DNA of 64,000 nucleotides from Scandinavium lactucae. GTDB taxonomy: Bacteria > Pseudomonadota > Gammaproteobacteria > Enterobacterales > Enterobacteriaceae. Made by a program: the position numbers and the translations under genes. Below the pieces are notes generated by a model. It searched no databases. It saw nothing but the letters and a program-made list of their open reading frames with translations, and had not been told where the DNA came from. Of this stretch, positions 1 to 10,099 are shown piece after piece. The stretch is from positions 124,001 to 188,000 of the forward strand of contig NZ_JAWXRD010000002.1 in assembly GCF_033843265.1 (NCBI RefSeq). Reading direction: 5' to 3'. Within the stretch, counting starts at the first letter, position 1. Each line of letters starts with the position of its first letter.

Positions 1-3000
1 GCCGAGCGCGGTACCGTCGCCAACGCGGATCACCGTATCGGCAGTGTTAGTGGTGATAACCCCATCGTTAATCACATAACCGTTGGTGGCGAACTGTGCC
101 CCGCTGATCAGCACCTCACCCAGGCTGTTATCGACGGTGACGTTCCCTTTTTTACCGCTGAATACCGCAAATGCGCCGTCGCTGAACGGGGCGTTGATAC
201 TGCCGCCCGGATCGGTCTGATCGGTAGTCCAGTTGTCGTTCCCGCCGCTGTTCTGCCACAGGCCGTCGCCGCCGTCGATTTTGCCGTTATTTTTCAGCCT
301 GCCGTTAGCGCCGCCGGTGCCGTCCCAGAAATTAAGCACCAGGCCGGTGGTGTTGACGAGGTTGACCTGATTCGCCACCGAAGTCTGGATATAGAGCTGA
401 TCCGCCGCCTCCGGAACGGTGCCGAACAGCAGGCTGTTGTTGGTCAGGTTGCCGCTGTAGTTGATGACACGATACACCCCGACATCAAACTTGCCGCCCG
501 GTGGTTCGGTGATATTCAGTCGACCGTCGAGGGTCAAATCACCGTTGACCACCAGCAGATCGTTCAGCGCGTCCTTCCCGTCCGGCACGTTGGATTTACC
601 GAACTGGAAATCGAGCTGCGAATTCTCTGCCAGGGACAGATTGTTCATGGTCAGGATCCCGACGCTGCTGAGATCTTTCCCCGGTGCCAGATGACCGTTA
701 TCCGCCACGCTGACGTTGCCGCCGAGCGTCCCTTCCCCGCCGAGGGTCGCATTGCTGGCCACGCTGGTTGCACCGGTGGCGGCACTTTGATTGCCGTTGA
801 TCAGCAGCGCACCTTTCAGCACCGCAGCCGCCCCGGTAAAGGTGTTATCAGCGGTCAGGGTCAGAATGCCGGTCCCAACTTTCTCCAGCCCGCCACCGAC
901 CCCGGAAATCAGGCCGCTGATGGTGTCGTTCAGATTAAGATTACCTTCGCTCAGGGTTTTATTCCCCACGTCGACGGTGCCTGCGCCGGAGAGGGACCCG
1001 ATGGACGTTTTACTGTCGACATCCGCCAGCGCCACGTTCGCGCCACTTTGGTTAACAAGCCGTGCATTCGCTGCCTGCGCATTGCCTGAGAACGACACCA
1101 GCCCGGCGTTAGTGGTCACGCTGGTGCCACCGTCCGCGCTGCCGGAGAGCAGCAGTTGTGAGTCGGCATCGACGTTAATCGCCGCGCTGCCCGCGTTGCT
1201 GCTGCCGGTAAAGCGGGCGGTGCCGTCGGTCAAACCGATCGTGCTCTGCCCAGCACTGGCGCTGTCGTTGAATGCCAGGGTCGCGTTATTCACCGCGAAG
1301 GTGTGGGTCTGAGCGTTAGCGCTGCCGTTGACGTTGACCTGGGCCTCATCGGTCAGCGATACGGTGCTGTCCTGCTTGCCGAAAGCCCCGGTGGCGTTGA
1401 CGTTGACCGCCAGCGTGCCGGTGCCATTTTTGCCCTTCACGGTGGTATTGCCCAGATAGGTATTGGCGGTATTCAGCACCAGTTGGCCTGAGCCGGTTCC
1501 AGCCGAGGTGTCCTCGATAGTCAGCGGCCCGTCGCCGCCAATCACCCCAGTGGGGGTGAAGACGTTGCCGTAGGTATCGAAGGTCCCGCCGCCGGTGCCA
1601 TCGACGAAGAACAGACGCGAGGTGGTTAAGTCCGCCCCGGCCTGGAAGCTAGCCCCATTTTTCAGCAGCACCGAATTGGTGCTGGCCCCGAGCGCGTTGT
1701 CACGAGTGATATTCAGCGTACCGTTCCAGACTTCAACCCCGCCGGTAATCTGGTTATTCCCGGTTAAAATCAAACGGCCCGGGTCGGTTTTCAGCAGCCG
1801 GATATTGCCGTCCGCGACATCATTCTGTACCAGATCGACGGCAATGGTCGTCGTAACATCAGCCCCGGCCGCGCCGTCGCCTACGCGAATGGCGAAATAG
1901 CTGTCGGCATGAGTCGCCCCCTGAGATGCGTAGCTGTTGTCAGGGGCAAAGACACCCGGCGGGTTGGTCGCCACAAAGCGTAATTGTGAATCCGGTAAAT
2001 CCGGGTCCGCTATGAGCTTATATCCGTCGGTGGTGAACTGCATCCCAGAGGTGAGCACTTCGCCAAAGATATCACTCACCAGGACGGTGTTCGCCGCCCC
2101 CTGGAATACCGCGAACGAGGCTTGCGCCCACGGCGCGTTACCCACGCCGTCTTGCTGGGTCCAGTTATTACTGCTGCCAGAAATTAACGCCGTCCAGTAA
2201 CCAAATCCGCCATCGACCTGACCATTACCACTGATCCCATCCCCGTGATTACTGCCGTTCACATCGCCGTCCCAGAACTGGAGCTGGTTCGTCGGGTTCA
2301 CAAAGTTCAGCACCAGGTTGACCTGATGGTTGATATTGGTCTGAACCCCGTAGTTTTCAGCGTCGTTCGGCGGGAGTGACGCAATATCCAGAGTGTTATT
2401 GGTCAGCGAGCCGCCGTAGTTAAAGAGACGATAAACGCCGGGCAGGAAACTGCCGCCGTTAGTCAGGGAGACATTCAGGTTGCCATCGAGCGTCAGGTTG
2501 CCCTTAACCTCAACCAGGTCGTTGAGTGCGCCGCCTGGGGTGTAGGCCTCACCCAACTGGAACTGGCTGTTGGTATCCCCCGCCAGGGTCAGATTGCCGT
2601 TCACGGTTAAGATGCCCGTGCCGTTGCCCCGCGCGTCATCGCCGGGTTTCAGTGTCGTGCCAGGATTAAATACCACATCGCCACCCAGCGTACCGTACCC
2701 GCCCAGGGTGCTGCCGCTGTTCACCGTCGTCAGGCCGGAGCCGCTCTGCACGCCGTTAATCAGCAGCGTGCCATGCTGTACATCGGTTGCGCCGGAGTAA
2801 CTGTTTGCCCCGCCCAGACGCGTAATGCCCGCTCCCATCTGCTGGAAACGACCGCTGCCCGAAATCACCCCGTTCAACGACACCGCATCAGAATGGTTAA
2901 CCGTCAGGATGCCGTTATCGGTGATGTTGGTCTGCTCCGAGAGGCTCCCCACCGTGCCGCCATTGCCGAGGCTCAGTTCCGAATTGCTGCCGATCAGTGT

Positions 3001-6000
3001 ATTACCCGTGTAGGTGTTATCGCCCAGCAGGGTCGTGTTCCCGCCGCCAATACGCTCCATGCCGCCTGAGCCCGAAATAACCCCGCTGTAGGTCTGGGTC
3101 TGGTTGCCATCGAACGAGACCAGGCTATCACTGCCCGCGGTGGCGATATTGTAGTTATGCACGGTGGCAACCCCGGTCTGGGTGGCGCTGTTGCCGCTAC
3201 GTAATGTAGCCCCGCCGTTGACATTAATCACCGGCGTACCCGACAGGGTAAGATCATTTACCACCCGCATATCCGTGGTCGCGCCATCCAGCGTCAGCGT
3301 GCTCCAGCCGGAACCGATGTTGGTGCCGAGACTGAGATTGTCTGCCGCCAGCGAGCCAATGTTACCGACGATATTGGTAAAGGTCAGCGTGCTGCCGCTG
3401 CCGCCTTCGCTCAGAATATGCGTGGTATCCGCGATATCGACAGTGTTGATAGTGGCCCGGTCCTGCCCATCTGCACCTTCAAACGTCACGCCCCCCGTCA
3501 GGCTGCCGCCGCTCCAGCTAAACTGGTCGCTACCGCTGCCCATCAAGATTTCTCCCTGGGTTTGCTGCCCGCTTGCGGACAAGGTCACGCTGTCATTCCC
3601 GCTGCCGAGGGCGATCGCTTTTGCGGTACTGCTGGCCGCTTGCAGGACCCCGGTATTACTCAGGGTGTGATTGGCACTGCCGGTGGCATCAATCACCGTC
3701 GCGTTCTGGCTGTTGCTGGTGATGGTTCCGCTGTTGCTGATGCTGCGAGCGCCAAGGTCACCGCTGAGATCGATAAGCGACTGACTGTTGCTGGTGCTGC
3801 TGGAGGTGATAGTGCGGGTGTTACTAAACGCCCCGGCATTTTGTGCCAGGATGGTGCTGCCGGTATCGCTGCTGGTGGTGATGATGCCGTTATTGGTAAG
3901 GCTCGAGGCGTTGATGGCCTCAATCGCCGCACCCGCCCCGCTCGCCATGGTGATATTGGTGCCTGACGTCACCTTCCCGTTGGTCCGGGCGAGAACCCCC
4001 CGGCTGCCATCGCCGTTACCGTAAATGGTGTAGCCGGTGCCGATGGTTAAATCCCCGGTCGTGGCGGAGCCGTCCGCCTGCATGAAGGCAAATCCGCCGC
4101 CGCTGCCGCTGACGTTCAGGACGTTCCCCGTCCCCTCGGCGGCAAAGGTGACCGCCGTGCGAATCGCCGGGCCATCGTCGGCGTTGATGGTGACATTGCT
4201 TAGGTTGATGCTACTGGCGTTGGCATTGTTATTAATCCCTGCGCCGCTGTCGGTGATATCGATGGTGGTATTGCTGGCGTTAAAAGAAGATGCACCGGCG
4301 CTGTCGATGAGCACCCCATCTGCCCCCCCGCTGGCGCTGATATGGTTCCCTGTGCCGTTAACGGTCAGGTTGGCCCCGACCCCGGTGAGCTGTACCGCCG
4401 CCAGGCCACCGTCAGCCGAAACTTCGCCAAGCTGATTGACGATAGCCCCTGCCCCCTGAACCCGGACCCCAACGTTACCGCTGCCCTGAGCGCCGGAGAC
4501 GCTGATCGTGCCGTTGTTGGTTAATTGTCCCGCGTTCTGGATATCCACCCCAATGTTATCGGTGCCCGCCACGCTGACGTTAGAACCCACCGTGGCGATC
4601 CCGCCATCGTGCAGCAGCACCCCGGTGCTGGTGTTGCCCGCCAGGGTGATATCTGCCCCGCTGTTGAGCAGCAAATCCCCTTTATGCGAGACATTGTATC
4701 CGGTGATACCGTTTTGCCCGGCCGCTGAGACGATGTTGGCATCGGAAGTCACCTTCGTATCAAGGGCATCATCGTCACTGCCAATATCGCCATTGATACT
4801 GTAATCACGCCCATCCACCTGTACCGCAGTGGTGTTATCGCCCGCCAGGTTTATCGCGCCGTTGCTGATCGTTCCCACCGCACCGCCGGTGACTTTTACC
4901 CCAACGGCATTTTCACCGCTGACGTTGATCAGCGCGTTGCCGGTGGTCATATTGGTCGCCACCGAGCCATTGAGCGTATCAACCCCGTTGGCAAAAACGC
5001 CGGTAGAGCCGTTGCCGGAGACCGTCAGATTGTAGTTTCCGCCCGTCGTCGCCCCGGTGAAGGTTGCACCATTATCGACGGCGAACAGAATGGATTTGGC
5101 CTGTCCGGCATCGCTAATCGTCGGGTTGGCGAGATTGATGCTCGCCCCTTGCCCCCAGGCGTAGTAGCCAATCTGATCGCTGTTCTCAAAGGTTAAGGAG
5201 GCGGGCGCGCCGATAGTGATCGTCGCATCGCCGCGGGCATGTACCCCGATGGCACCGGCGGCAAGCAGTCGTACCGCGGAATCAAACTGCACCGTCGCCG
5301 CGTTGCCGTTCAGCCCCTCGGCGTACAGGGCATAGTTCCGGTAGGCATACGGGTTTTCATCGGTTCCTCCCAAATCGCCTTGCGACCCGACGATAATCGA
5401 GCTGTTACTGGTGGAGGTCATTTGCGCGTTAGCGTCCTGAGCCAGCACGCGCAGGGCGATATTGTTATCCCCGTCGACCTGAATATCCCCGTTGTTGGTG
5501 ACAACCCCGGTATTGTCCTTCACGTACATGCCGTAGTTAGCCGCCGCAGAATCATTAACCAGCTTGCCGAGCACGTTAATCTGCCCGTCGTTGGTGACCG
5601 TGGCCCCTCCGCCATTCACCAGGATCCCCGCCGCATTACGGGTGTTTTCCAGCAACGTGATTGTCCCGGTCGTATCATTGAGCAACGTGCCATCGCCAAG
5701 TGAGGCAATCGCCGCCGTCAGGTTGCCACTTCCTGCCAGGTTAACCGCCGTGGGCGCGGTGCTATCCGTCACCGGCGTGCTGCCAACATACATCGCTCCC
5801 CGGTTGGTGAAGTTGGCATCTTCAGCGGTGAGGACACCGTAAGCACCGCCTTTACCATCGGTATTGTGAATGTTGCCGACAATCGCAATGGTGGCATCCT
5901 GCGCGTTGGTCACATTGGTCGTATTCCCGGCGGCGATACCGTAGGCGTTATGGGTTGCCGTATCGGTAATGGCCACGTTGATGTGGCCATTGTTGGTGAT

Positions 6001-7599
6001 GGTGCTGCCCCCCTCCCCAATGATGGCCGCCGCCCCGCTACTGTTATTCACATTCTGATTGCTGCCGTCTTTTTCGAGGAACAGCCCGGCATTGAGGACC
6101 CCGTTGTTGGTGGCTGTCGCATCGTTGACCCGCATGCCACTCGTTAGCGGGCTATTCCCGCTGCTGCTCCAGGCATTAATCGCCCCGTTGTTGGTAATCA
6201 CCGCCCCGCGATCGGCCTCCATCACCGACGTCGCCCCATCAACGGCCAGGCTTCCCCCTGCGGTCACCGTGCCGCTGGCATTTTGTCCAGTGGCATAGAT
6301 TACCCGCAGATTGCCGTTGTCCAGCGTGGCGTTATTGGTATGCGCAGCCAAATCATTCCAGACGTTGTAATTCACGTTGATGGTGGTGCTTTCGGCCTGG
6401 CCCAGCAAACCGGAAATAATGTTGTTGTAGATCGTTTGCGCTTCGACTGATGAGGTTATCGGGCTGCTGCCGTTTACCGACGCGCCCGCCAACAGCCAGT
6501 ATTGCACCTGCGGTTTACCGGCATAAGCCCCCTCCCCCAGCAGATAATCGTTCACATCAGCGATATCTGCGGAAGAGGTAATAGCAAACTCTTTGTCTGC
6601 AAGCCGAATGACTCGCCCGGTATTGCCGATCTCCTGATACTGCGGCAGGATCTGGGTGTAGTTATATTGGGTGCTTTGGACGCTGGTTTGGCTGGACTGG
6701 GTGGCGATTTTGGCGGCGGGACGGAAGTGGATGTAGTTATCCGATTGCCAGTTGGCAGCACCTGCGTTGCCGCTGTCCGCCGCCACAAAGGCCAGCGTCG
6801 AATTTTTCGCCAGCAGGTCGATGGTATTTTGGGCAGACGCAATCGGCGTTGTGCCGGTGGTATCGGCCCCGACGTTAATATTGGCAGTACCGCCGCCCTC
6901 GCTGACATACGCCAGGCCCACATTGTTCAGAATACGGACCGAATCAGGATCGAAGATCGGGATTTGCATATTGGCGACCGGGACATCAGCCGCCGAGGTA
7001 AACGACGCGGAATCATAAACGCTGATGACTTCATAGCTGCCTTCCAGGCCTTGTACCTGGACATTCAGCTCCTGGTTTTTCTGCGGGATCGCCGGGCTGG
7101 GAGAATAGGTATAATTGGCAATATTATCCGCAGTAATCGGCGTCGTGACCCCCTGCGAATCTATTGCCGTAATGGTAATAATACGATTCCCAACCCCCGC
7201 CGGGAGCGCATCAATCGCAGAAATTGACGTACTACTCACGCCATTGTTGGCATAGGCCGGAAATGCCGGGATAGCCCCCAGGATATTTAGCGTCGTGCCC
7301 GCAGGGTAATTGGTGGGGCCAGGGTTTACATCAATGGTGTAAGCGGTTCCGGTGTTGATCACCTGATCGAAGTTATAACCCGGGTCGGTCGGGAAGGCAT
7401 ACGTCGGGTAATCCTGCGCCCAATACACATCATCGGCAACGGCCATCGCGGGTAACATCCCCGCCGCCAGCGCCCCCGAGATCAACAGTTTTCGCCGCCC
7501 TGAGCGCGATGCTTTTCCTCGATATCCTGCGCTGAATTCCGCCACGGGGATAAATGCGGAGGCCACGTGGCTCCAGACCAAACGGTAAATTCTGTTCAT
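1..7599 (-). CDS. Giant autotransporter adhesin (3' end cut by window edge)
   Basis: Open for 2,533 codons from an ATG at 7599 to the window edge, so the C-terminal part, where a beta-barrel would lie, is not visible. The N-terminus is an extended signal peptide (ESPR): it starts MNRIYRLVWSHVASAF, then a basic stretch and a hydrophobic core ending near AMAVADD, as in large type V secreted proteins. The passenger is a long low-complexity beta-helix. First come scores of T-N-N-G-x-I type strands (roughly residues 400-1250), then autotransporter-associated strands of the form SGxGxLxxxGxGxLTLxGxNxYTGxT. Two long homologous modules, each containing a FWDG motif and an LGGxGTLGGxV motif, follow one another about 650 residues apart. 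Expected to be a surface adhesin. A divergent diguanylate cyclase lies 262 bases upstream. Family assignment is firm; ligand unknown. Confidence 0.88.
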   Translation of the reverse strand, partial: MNRIYRLVWSHVASAFIPVAEFSAGYRGKASRSGRRKLLISGALAAGMLPAMAVADDVYWAQDYPTYAFPTDPGYNFDQVINTGTAYTIDVNPGPTNYPAGTTLNILGAIPAFPAYANNGVSSTSISAIDALPAGVGNRIITITAIDSQGVTTPITADNIANYTYSPSPAIPQKNQELNVQVQGLEGSYEVISVYDSASFTSAADVPVANMQIPIFDPDSVRILNNVGLAYVSEGGGTANINVGADTTGTTPIASAQNTIDLLAKNSTLAFVAADSGNAGAANWQSDNYIHFRPAAKIATQSSQTSVQSTQYNYTQILPQYQEIGNTGRVIRLADKEFAITSSADIADVNDYLLGEGAYAGKPQVQYWLLAGASVNGSSPITSSVEAQTIYNNIISGLLGQAESTTINVNYNVWNDLAAHTNNATLDNGNLRVIYATGQNASGTVTAGGSLAVDGATSVMEADRGAVITNNGAINAWSSSGNSPLTSGMRVNDATATNNGVLNAGLFLEKDGSNQNVNNSSGAAAIIGEGGSTITNNGHINVAITDTATHNAYGIAAGNTTNVTNAQDATIAIVGNIHNTDGKGGAYGVLTAEDANFTNRGAMYVGSTPVTDSTAPTAVNLAGSGNLTAAIASLGDGTLLNDTTGTITLLENTRNAAGILVNGGGATVTNDGQINVLGKLVNDSAAANYGMYVKDNTGVVTNNGDIQVDGDNNIALRVLAQDANAQMTSTSNSSIIVGSQGDLGGTDENPYAYRNYALYAEGLNGNAATVQFDSAVRLLAAGAIGVHARGDATITIGAPASLTFENSDQIGYYAWGQGASINLANPTISDAGQAKSILFAVDNGATFTGATTGGNYNLTVSGNGSTGVFANGVDTLNGSVATNMTTGNALINVSGENAVGVKVTGGAVGTISNGAINLAGDNTTAVQVDGRDYSINGDIGSDDDALDTKVTSDANIVSAAGQNGITGYNVSHKGDLLLNSGADITLAGNTSTGVLLHDGGIATVGSNVSVAGTDNIGVDIQNAGQLTNNGTISVSGAQGSGNVGVRVQGAGAIVNQLGEVSADGGLAAVQLTGVGANLTVNGTGNHISASGGADGVLIDSAGASSFNASNTTIDITDSGAGINNNANASSINLSNVTINADDGPAIRTAVTFAAEGTGNVLNVSGSGGGFAFMQADGSATTGDLTIGTGYTIYGNGDGSRGVLARTNGKVTSGTNITMASGAGAAIEAINASSLTNNGIITTSSDTGSTILAQNAGAFSNTRTITSSSTSNSQSLIDLSGDLGARSISNSGTITSNSQNATVIDATGSANHTLSNTGVLQAASSTAKAIALGSGNDSVTLSASGQQTQGEILMGSGSDQFSWSGGSLTGGVTFEGADGQDRATINTVDIADTTHILSEGGSGSTLTFTNIVGNIGSLAADNLSLGTNIGSGWSTLTLDGATTDMRVVNDLTLSGTPVINVNGGATLRSGNSATQTGVATVHNYNIATAGSDSLVSFDGNQTQTYSGVISGSGGMERIGGGNTTLLGDNTYTGNTLIGSNSELSLGNGGTVGSLSEQTNITDNGILTVNHSDAVSLNGVISGSGRFQQMGAGITRLGGANSYSGATDVQHGTLLINGVQSGSGLTTVNSGSTLGGYGTLGGDVVFNPGTTLKPGDDARGNGTGILTVNGNLTLAGDTNSQFQLGEAYTPGGALNDLVEVKGNLTLDGNLNVSLTNGGSFLPGVYRLFNYGGSLTNNTLDIASLPPNDAENYGVQTNINHQVNLVLNFVNPTNQLQFWDGDVNGSNHGDGISGNGQVDGGFGYWTALISGSSNNWTQQDGVGNAPWAQASFAVFQGAANTVLVSDIFGEVLTSGMQFTTDGYKLIADPDLPDSQLRFVATNPPGVFAPDNSYASQGATHADSYFAIRVGDGAAGADVTTTIAVDLVQNDVADGNIRLLKTDPGRLILTGNNQITGGVEVWNGTLNITRDNALGASTNSVLLKNGASFQAGADLTTSRLFFVDGTGGGTFDTYGNVFTPTGVIGGDGPLTIEDTSAGTGSGQLVLNTANTYLGNTTVKGKNGTGTLAVNVNATGAFGKQDSTVSLTDEAQVNVNGSANAQTHTFAVNNATLAFNDSASAGQSTIGLTDGTARFTGSSNAGSAAINVDADSQLLLSGSADGGTSVTTNAGLVSFSGNAQAANARLVNQSGANVALADVDSKTSIGSLSGAGTVDVGNKTLSEGNLNLNDTISGLISGVGGGLEKVGTGILTLTADNTFTGAAAVLKGALLINGNQSAATGATSVASNATLGGEGTLGGNVSVADNGHLAPGKDLSSVGILTMNNLSLAENSQLDFQFGKSNVPDGKDALNDLLVVNGDLTLDGRLNITEPPGGKFDVGVYRVINYSGNLTNNSLLFGTVPEAADQLYIQTSVANQVNLVNTTGLVLNFWDGTGGANGRLKNNGKIDGGDGLWQNSGGNDNWTTDQTDPGGSINAPFSDGAFAVFSGKKGNVTVDNSLGEVLISGAQFATNGYVINDGVITTNTADTVIRVGDGTALG

Positions 7600-7861
7600 G
7601 TTTTATCCATTCAAAATCAAAGAGTTAAATTAGGCTTAACGCAAACTGGAGCAAGAGACAGGACGGTTACTTTTTGTAAAAGTAGTACACTCTTCTTAAT
7701 CCAACCTGTCGAAATGTGAAAAAACACAACATTTTGTGATCATAAAATTAACTGCTGCATCGACCTTCGGTTGGGTGGAATGAGGCGAAATCGGCAGGGT
7801 TGATTTGAGCGCCCCTGAGGGATCCACTATCATCATCGGTAATCAAATCTGGAGTAAATTC

Positions 7862-8968
7862 ATGGATATCAAGCACAGTACCGGAGAAGTGGCGATTGCC
7901 AGCGTGAAGGGTTACCTCTGGTTTTTGTGTCTGAATATTATTTGTTGTCTGTGGCTGGTGCTGCGGGTATTTGGCGGCGCGTCGATCCCAATGGATGCTG
8001 AAAATTACACTCTGCCGCTGTACGGCATTATTGGCTTTTCGGTTATCAACGGGCTCATGACCTGGCGTCTGCATGACCGCATTAACGAAGGGCTGTATCA
8101 GAAATGTCTGCCCGCAATCGTGCTTATCTTCGGCGCTTTCTGGTCAGTTATTTTTTTTCACATGCTGAATGATTTTAAACAGCCCACTATCGCGATGGTG
8201 GCGCTGGTTCTCGTCCTGCTTCCGGCGACCATTACTTTTTACCTCTCCGCCAAATTGTTGACCCTGTTTATTGGGCCGATTATCGCTACCGTTATCGTGG
8301 GTGAGATTATTTCGCCGTTGAAATTCACCTTATTGCAAAGCATCGCAGCGGCGATCATCCTGCTGGTGGTGCTTTCGGCACGCTATATTTTGCTAGAGTC
8401 CTATCAGCGTACCCAGCGCAGCGAGTATGAAAAAAATCTGCTGATCAAGAAATTACTTAAACTCGCCAACTACGATACCCTCACCGGACTGTATAACCGT
8501 CACAGCCTGAGCGAATATTTTACCCGCAGCACTCGCGCCCTTAGGCAAAGTAAAAAATCACTGTTTCTGATTGTGCTGGATATCGATTTTTTCAAGCAGT
8601 ACAACGATCTGTATGGTCACGTCGAGGGCGATAAATGCCTGATTCGGGTCTCACGCTGCATTGAGCAATCGCTGCGTAAAGAGACCGATGCCGCCTTCCG
8701 CTTTGGTGGTGAAGAGTTCGTGGTGCTGGCGACCTGCGACGGGCCGAGTAGCGCGTTGAGCATCGGCAAACGTATTCAGCACGCCTTGGCCGAGGCACGT
8801 ATTGCGCATAAAGGTTCAACGGTTGCACCGCGCGTGACGCTGAGTTTGGGCGTGGCGCAATGGCACCCCGGTATGACGCTGGAAGCCCTGCTGGAGTTTG
8901 CCGATAAGCAGCTGTACCAGGCGAAACGCGATGGCCGGAACCGACTTTGTTGGGAAGGGAAAAAGTAG
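7862..8968 (+). CDS. Membrane-bound diguanylate cyclase (GGEEF)
   Basis: A 368-residue protein. The N-terminal half (about residues 15-185) has five or six hydrophobic segments forming an unclassified membrane sensor. The C-terminal half is a GGDEF domain with the active-site motif RFGGEEF (GGEEF at residues 282-286) and the downstream YQAKRDGRNR signature. It should condense two GTP into cyclic di-GMP. The canonical RxxD inhibitory site just before the active site reads KETD here, so product inhibition may be altered. I chose the ATG at 7862 because it has a TGGAGT ribosome site eight bases upstream; a TTG at 7805 in the same frame has none. It is divergent from the giant adhesin, which fits a role in attachment, but that link is inference. 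Confidence 0.9.
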   Translation: MDIKHSTGEVAIASVKGYLWFLCLNIICCLWLVLRVFGGASIPMDAENYTLPLYGIIGFSVINGLMTWRLHDRINEGLYQKCLPAIVLIFGAFWSVIFFHMLNDFKQPTIAMVALVLVLLPATITFYLSAKLLTLFIGPIIATVIVGEIISPLKFTLLQSIAAAIILLVVLSARYILLESYQRTQRSEYEKNLLIKKLLKLANYDTLTGLYNRHSLSEYFTRSTRALRQSKKSLFLIVLDIDFFKQYNDLYGHVEGDKCLIRVSRCIEQSLRKETDAAFRFGGEEFVVLATCDGPSSALSIGKRIQHALAEARIAHKGSTVAPRVTLSLGVAQWHPGMTLEALLEFADKQLYQAKRDGRNRLCWEGKK

Positions 8969-8973
8969 GCGTG

Positions 8974-9006
8974 TCCGGCGGCGTGTCGCAGTGACCTTCC
9001 GCCGGA
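8974..9006. terminator. Hairpin between convergent genes
   Basis: Perfect 8-base inverted repeat TCCGGCGG ... CCGCCGGA between the convergent cyclase and MurQ-like genes. No clear T-tract on either side, so it may be a REP-like element rather than an intrinsic terminator. Confidence 0.45.
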
Positions 9007-9011
9007 AAGGG

Positions 9012-9929
9012 TCAGACGTTCTTGAGATGCATCTGCTGGGCGTCGTTTAACGCGAGACGCAGGTTGTCGTTGTTGTCGCTGAGCAACTCCCGGGCACGCC
9101 AGGCGTCCAGCCCGGTCATGATGCTCAGGATCGCGGTGCGGCAGTGATTATTGCTGTTCGCCAGCGCCACTTTCGCCTGCGCCCGTGGGCAATCGGTCAC
9201 TTCCATCACAATAGCGATTTGCCGCTCCTGCCAGCGCGTGCTGGTCGCCGGGACATCGACACGCAGGTTGCTGTATACCCGGCCACTGCGAATGGCAATC
9301 CCGGTGGTGAGCATGGTGAGAATTTGCTTCTGCGCCTGATGCGCTTTCGGGTTGTTGAATCCGGCCACCACTTCAGGGCCAGTCGGTGGCACAACCGCAA
9401 TATCGGCCAGCTGTGCGGCTTCGCTGCTGGCATCCTGGGTGATTATCCCGACCCGCGCCCCCAGCGACCACGCATGGCGCAAAACGCCCCATACCCAAGG
9501 CGTTTTGCCACTCACGCTCAGACCAATCAGCATATCGTTGTTGCTAAAGGCGATGGTTTCGAGGTCTTTGACGCCGCGGTCATAATCCGCCGCCGCCAGC
9601 TCCGAGGTTTGCACCATCGACTGCATTCCGCCCGCCATCAACGCCAGCAGGGCATGTTTGTTGTCTGGCGCGAACTCCCCTGCCGCCAGCACTGCCGCCC
9701 GGCCAGACGCTCCTGCGCCTGCCAGGATAACCCGACCGCCCCGGCTGAGGGTCGCCGTCGCGTTATCCACCAGACGGGTAATGTCCGGCAGGCACGCGGC
9801 AATCGCATCGGTCACCTGTTTATCTTCCCTGTTGATCAGCGCCAGCATGTCGTGCGTCGAGAGTTTATCTATCTCAGTGGTGGCGGCGTTGCGACGTTCC
9901 ATGGCAATACTCATTGGCTTAATGCTCAT
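9012..9929 (-). CDS. MurQ-like SIS-domain protein lacking one catalytic Glu
   Basis: A 305-residue protein related along its whole length to N-acetylmuramic acid 6-phosphate etherase (MurQ), which opens the lactyl ether of MurNAc-6-P. Visible family blocks are AGAGASGR (residues 70-77), GLSVSGKTPWV, and TGPEVVAGF with SGRVYSNLRVDV. From my memory of the E. coli sequence, the first catalytic Glu (E83) aligns with E85 here, but the second (E114) aligns with Ala113 in ELAAADYDRG. The usual GSxRMKAGTAQK sugar-phosphate loop is replaced by GFNNPKAHQAQK. It is therefore probably not a normal etherase; another sugar phosphate or a sensing role is possible. Start ATG 9929 has a good AAGGAG site seven bases upstream. 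Divergent from the DcuS-like kinase; no PTS or cell-wall gene is adjacent. Confidence 0.75.
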   Translation of the reverse strand: MSIKPMSIAMERRNAATTEIDKLSTHDMLALINREDKQVTDAIAACLPDITRLVDNATATLSRGGRVILAGAGASGRAAVLAAGEFAPDNKHALLALMAGGMQSMVQTSELAAADYDRGVKDLETIAFSNNDMLIGLSVSGKTPWVWGVLRHAWSLGARVGIITQDASSEAAQLADIAVVPPTGPEVVAGFNNPKAHQAQKQILTMLTTGIAIRSGRVYSNLRVDVPATSTRWQERQIAIVMEVTDCPRAQAKVALANSNNHCRTAILSIMTGLDAWRARELLSDNNDNLRLALNDAQQMHLKNV

Positions 9930-10099
9930 AACACGCTCCTTTGTTATCGTCCTTATCTACTATAAGGATATTCCCAACCGGAACCGCGAGTGCCGTCACG
10001 CTTCACTGCCCATTCTCCCCCTTTTCCTTTTCTTTACGCCGCTTTAAAAAAAGCGCCCCGGCGACGATAATAACCCCTTTACGGCTTTCTGGACCTGAC

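Noticed and set aside
461..7227. Many open frames on the plus strand opposite the giant adhesin
   Set aside because: They overlap each other, lack ribosome sites, and are mirror images of a GC-biased repetitive gene on the minus strand that stays open for 2,533 codons.
7805..7861. TTG start giving a 387-residue diguanylate cyclase
   Set aside because: No ribosome site at the TTG; ATG 7862 has one and begins just before the first membrane helix.
9144..9965. A 273-residue plus-strand frame opposite the MurQ-like gene
   Set aside because: Composition is rich in Arg and His with no domain pattern; the minus-strand frame shows a clear SIS fold.
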